Shown: positions 62,664 to 64,000 of the stretch, piece by piece
How positions within the stretch are numbered: position 1 is the stretch's first letter
How the letters are laid out: each line of letters opens with the position of its first letter
Assembly (NCBI RefSeq): GCF_004345025.1
Contig: NZ_CP037745.1
Span: 1,116,001-1,180,000, forward strand
DNA length: 64,000 nucleotides
Reading direction: 5' to 3'
From: Rheinheimera sp. D18
Lineage (GTDB): Bacteria; Pseudomonadota; Gammaproteobacteria; Enterobacterales; Alteromonadaceae
The notes under the pieces: model-generated
The model's database searches: none
Seen by the model: only the letters and a program-made list of their open reading frames with translations
Told to the model about the DNA's origin: nothing
Translations under genes and position numbers: made by a program

Positions 62664-63281
62664 TTGCCAGTTATAGAGTATATTCAAAAACTAATGCAGC
62701 ACTTTAGCCCAACTACGGTGCAGCTGATTATTAGTAGTTTGGTCATCGCGCTGTATTTTATGATCAGTCGGCGTTTGGCACCCTTGCTATTTCAGGTTAT
62801 TTCGCGCAGCCGCCTTAAAGCTGAAATGCACAAACGTGCATTGGTGGTGTCGCATATTTTACTGGCGTTGCTGCTAGCCGTAGTACTGAGCGTGGTGTGG
62901 GGCGTTGATATTCGCGGTTTGCTGGTACTGGCATCGTCAATGATCGCCGTAATCGGTGTCGCGTTATTTGCCGCATGGAGCCTACTGAGTAATATTACTG
63001 CGTTTTTTATCTTGCTGGGGCAAAAAGCCTTTGCCGAAGGTATGGAAATACGTGTTATTGATGGTGGTAATCATCTTGAAGGCAAAATTGTTGAAATAAA
63101 TTTATTTAGCACCGTACTACGTACTAAAGATAATGAACAGATTGTATACCCCAATAACTTATTGATCTCGCGACCAGTAGTCATTTATCCGAAAAAGAGC
63201 CGCAAGGTAGTACAAAATACCGTTGCAGAAAAAGCCCAGCGCTGGCGGCGTAAGCTATTGATTGGCAACAAAAGTGAGTAG
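62664..63281 (+). CDS. Short MscS-type mechanosensitive channel
   Basis: This 205-residue protein has three N-terminal helices and the MscS beta domain (GVALFAAWSLLSNITAFFILLGQKAF, then EIRVIDGGNHLEGKIVEINLFSTVL). It ends soon after the beta domain, so the large C-terminal cage of E. coli MscS is absent. It starts at TTG 62664, where GGGGAG lies seven bases upstream; a TTG 15 bases earlier overlaps that site. It should release solutes on osmotic downshift. Confidence 0.82.
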   Translation: MPVIEYIQKLMQHFSPTTVQLIISSLVIALYFMISRRLAPLLFQVISRSRLKAEMHKRALVVSHILLALLLAVVLSVVWGVDIRGLLVLASSMIAVIGVALFAAWSLLSNITAFFILLGQKAFAEGMEIRVIDGGNHLEGKIVEINLFSTVLRTKDNEQIVYPNNLLISRPVVIYPKKSRKVVQNTVAEKAQRWRRKLLIGNKSE

Positions 63282-63357
63282 TATTACCGTGACAGCAACA
63301 CAATGCACTGCTACATTCGACCAAACGCCATGCTAACTAGAATGTAATCTTGCCCTA

Positions 63358-64000
63358 ATGCGCTTAAAACAGATCAAGCTATCCGGCTTTAAGTCGTTTG
63401 TTGATAGCACTACCGTACCTTTTCCCCAGCAAATGACCGCCGTGGTTGGGCCTAATGGTTGCGGCAAATCTAACGTTATAGACGCGGTGCGTTGGGTACT
63501 AGGCGAAAGCTCAGCAAAAAACTTACGCGGCGATGCCATGACCGACGTTATCTTTAACGGCTCATCGCAGCGAAAGCCCGTGTCGCAAGCCTCTGTTGAG
63601 CTCGTGTTTGAAAATACCGAGGGCCGTTTAACCGGTGGCTTGGCAGATCGTAGCGAAATTTCTATTAAGCGTATTGTTACTCGTGATGCGCAATCTAATT
63701 ATTTTCTTAATGGCAGTAAGTGCCGTCGTCGCGATATTACCGATATTTTCTTAGGCACTGGCCTTGGCCCGCGCAGTTACGCCATTATTGAACAAGGCAT
63801 GATTTCGCGCCTAATTGAATCTAAACCACAAGAACTTAGAGTGTTTTTAGAAGAAGCCGCCGGTATTTCCAAATACAAAGAGCGACGCCGCGAAACGGAA
63901 AACCGCATTAAACATACCCGCGAAAATTTAGACCGCTTAGCTGATGTGCGTGAAGAGCTGGGCAAAAATATTGAAAAGCTTAAACGACAGGCCACGGCAG
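63358..64000 (+). CDS. smc: Chromosome partition protein SMC, 5' part (runs off the right edge)
   Basis: The frame from the ATG at 63358 gives 214 residues and continues beyond the window. It shows the SMC head: [16 protein letters not shown], Walker [23 protein letters not shown], then [25 protein letters not shown] and QGMISRLIE, and the start of the coiled coil ([18 protein letters not shown]). SMC with ScpAB organises and segregates chromosomes. MukB is the usual partner in E. coli, so having SMC points away from Enterobacterales and Vibrionaceae. Confidence 0.93.
   Translation, partial: MRLKQIKLSGFKSFVDSTTVPFPQQMTAVVGPNGCGKSNVIDAVRWVLGESSAKNLRGDAMTDVIFNGSSQRKPVSQASVELVFENTEGRLTGGLADRSEISIKRIVTRDAQSNYFLNGSKCRRRDITDIFLGTGLGPRSYAIIEQGMISRLIESKPQELRVFLEEAAGISKYKERRRETENRIKHTRENLDRLADVREELGKNIEKLKRQATA

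Noticed and set aside
1-64000. CRISPR arrays, tRNA or rRNA genes, phage or toxin-antitoxin modules
   Set aside because: I saw no regular spaced repeats, no tRNA-like cloverleaf with conserved T-loop, no rRNA motifs and no phage or toxin-antitoxin genes.

Overview
The window is 64 kb of a gammaproteobacterial chromosome. Gene density is high, the base composition looks moderate, and nearly all genes are housekeeping. Gene content and order (BtuB under a cobalamin riboswitch, yggS-proC-yggT-yggU-rdgB-hemW divergent from pilT-pilU, the complete his operon with a leader peptide, minC-minD-minE, ycgL/ycgN) fit the Alteromonadales/Chromatiales group. The large exported peptidases (S46, tricorn-like S41, DUF885, M24) suggest a peptide-feeding aquatic genus such as Rheinheimera, Arsukibacterium or Alishewanella. 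That genus guess is inference from gene content only. I see no rRNA, tRNA, CRISPR array, prophage or intact insertion sequence.

Layout. 0-7 kb: the end of panE, a VanZ-like gene, yajQ, a riboswitch-controlled btuB, msrA with a solute-binding protein, a renalase-like flavoprotein and an SDR. 7-11 kb: a two-gene RND efflux operon. 11-20 kb: genes of unknown function, a FapA/DUF342 protein with a YggN-like protein, rimK with a paired M14-type hydrolase, a CorA-type transporter and a cytochrome c-FTR1 iron permease. 20-26.8 kb: a DUF885 lipoprotein and the yggS-hemW operon. 26.8-34 kb: pilT, pilU, two CBS proteins, a lytic transglycosylase, rhtA and an S46 peptidase. 34-41.6 kb: hisGDCBHAFI behind a 12-residue leader peptide with three consecutive His codons and a strong attenuator.

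41.8-64 kb: an M24 peptidase, then a backbone that follows the order I recall from E. coli (yoaA, tsaB, fadD, rnd, minEDC, ycgL, ycgM, ycgN). Extra genes interrupt it: an SDR/DUF2878/chalcone-isomerase-like trio, an alkaline phosphatase, an exported methyltransferase, a DUF4397 gene fragment, a tricorn-like protease and a small charge-rich secreted protein. mltB lies between ycgL and ycgM. The window ends inside smc.

The signals most worth a second look are: a partial duplication of the minE-side terminator flanking the small secreted-protein gene; a structured ~97-bp intergenic element after the iron permease; a Fur-box-like site on the iron-permease promoter; a 14-bp perfect palindrome upstream of fadD; the rimK/M14 hydrolase pair; the exported methyltransferase; and the reduced SDR/DUF2878/chalcone-isomerase cluster. 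I did not find a clear new multi-gene defence or biosynthetic system.
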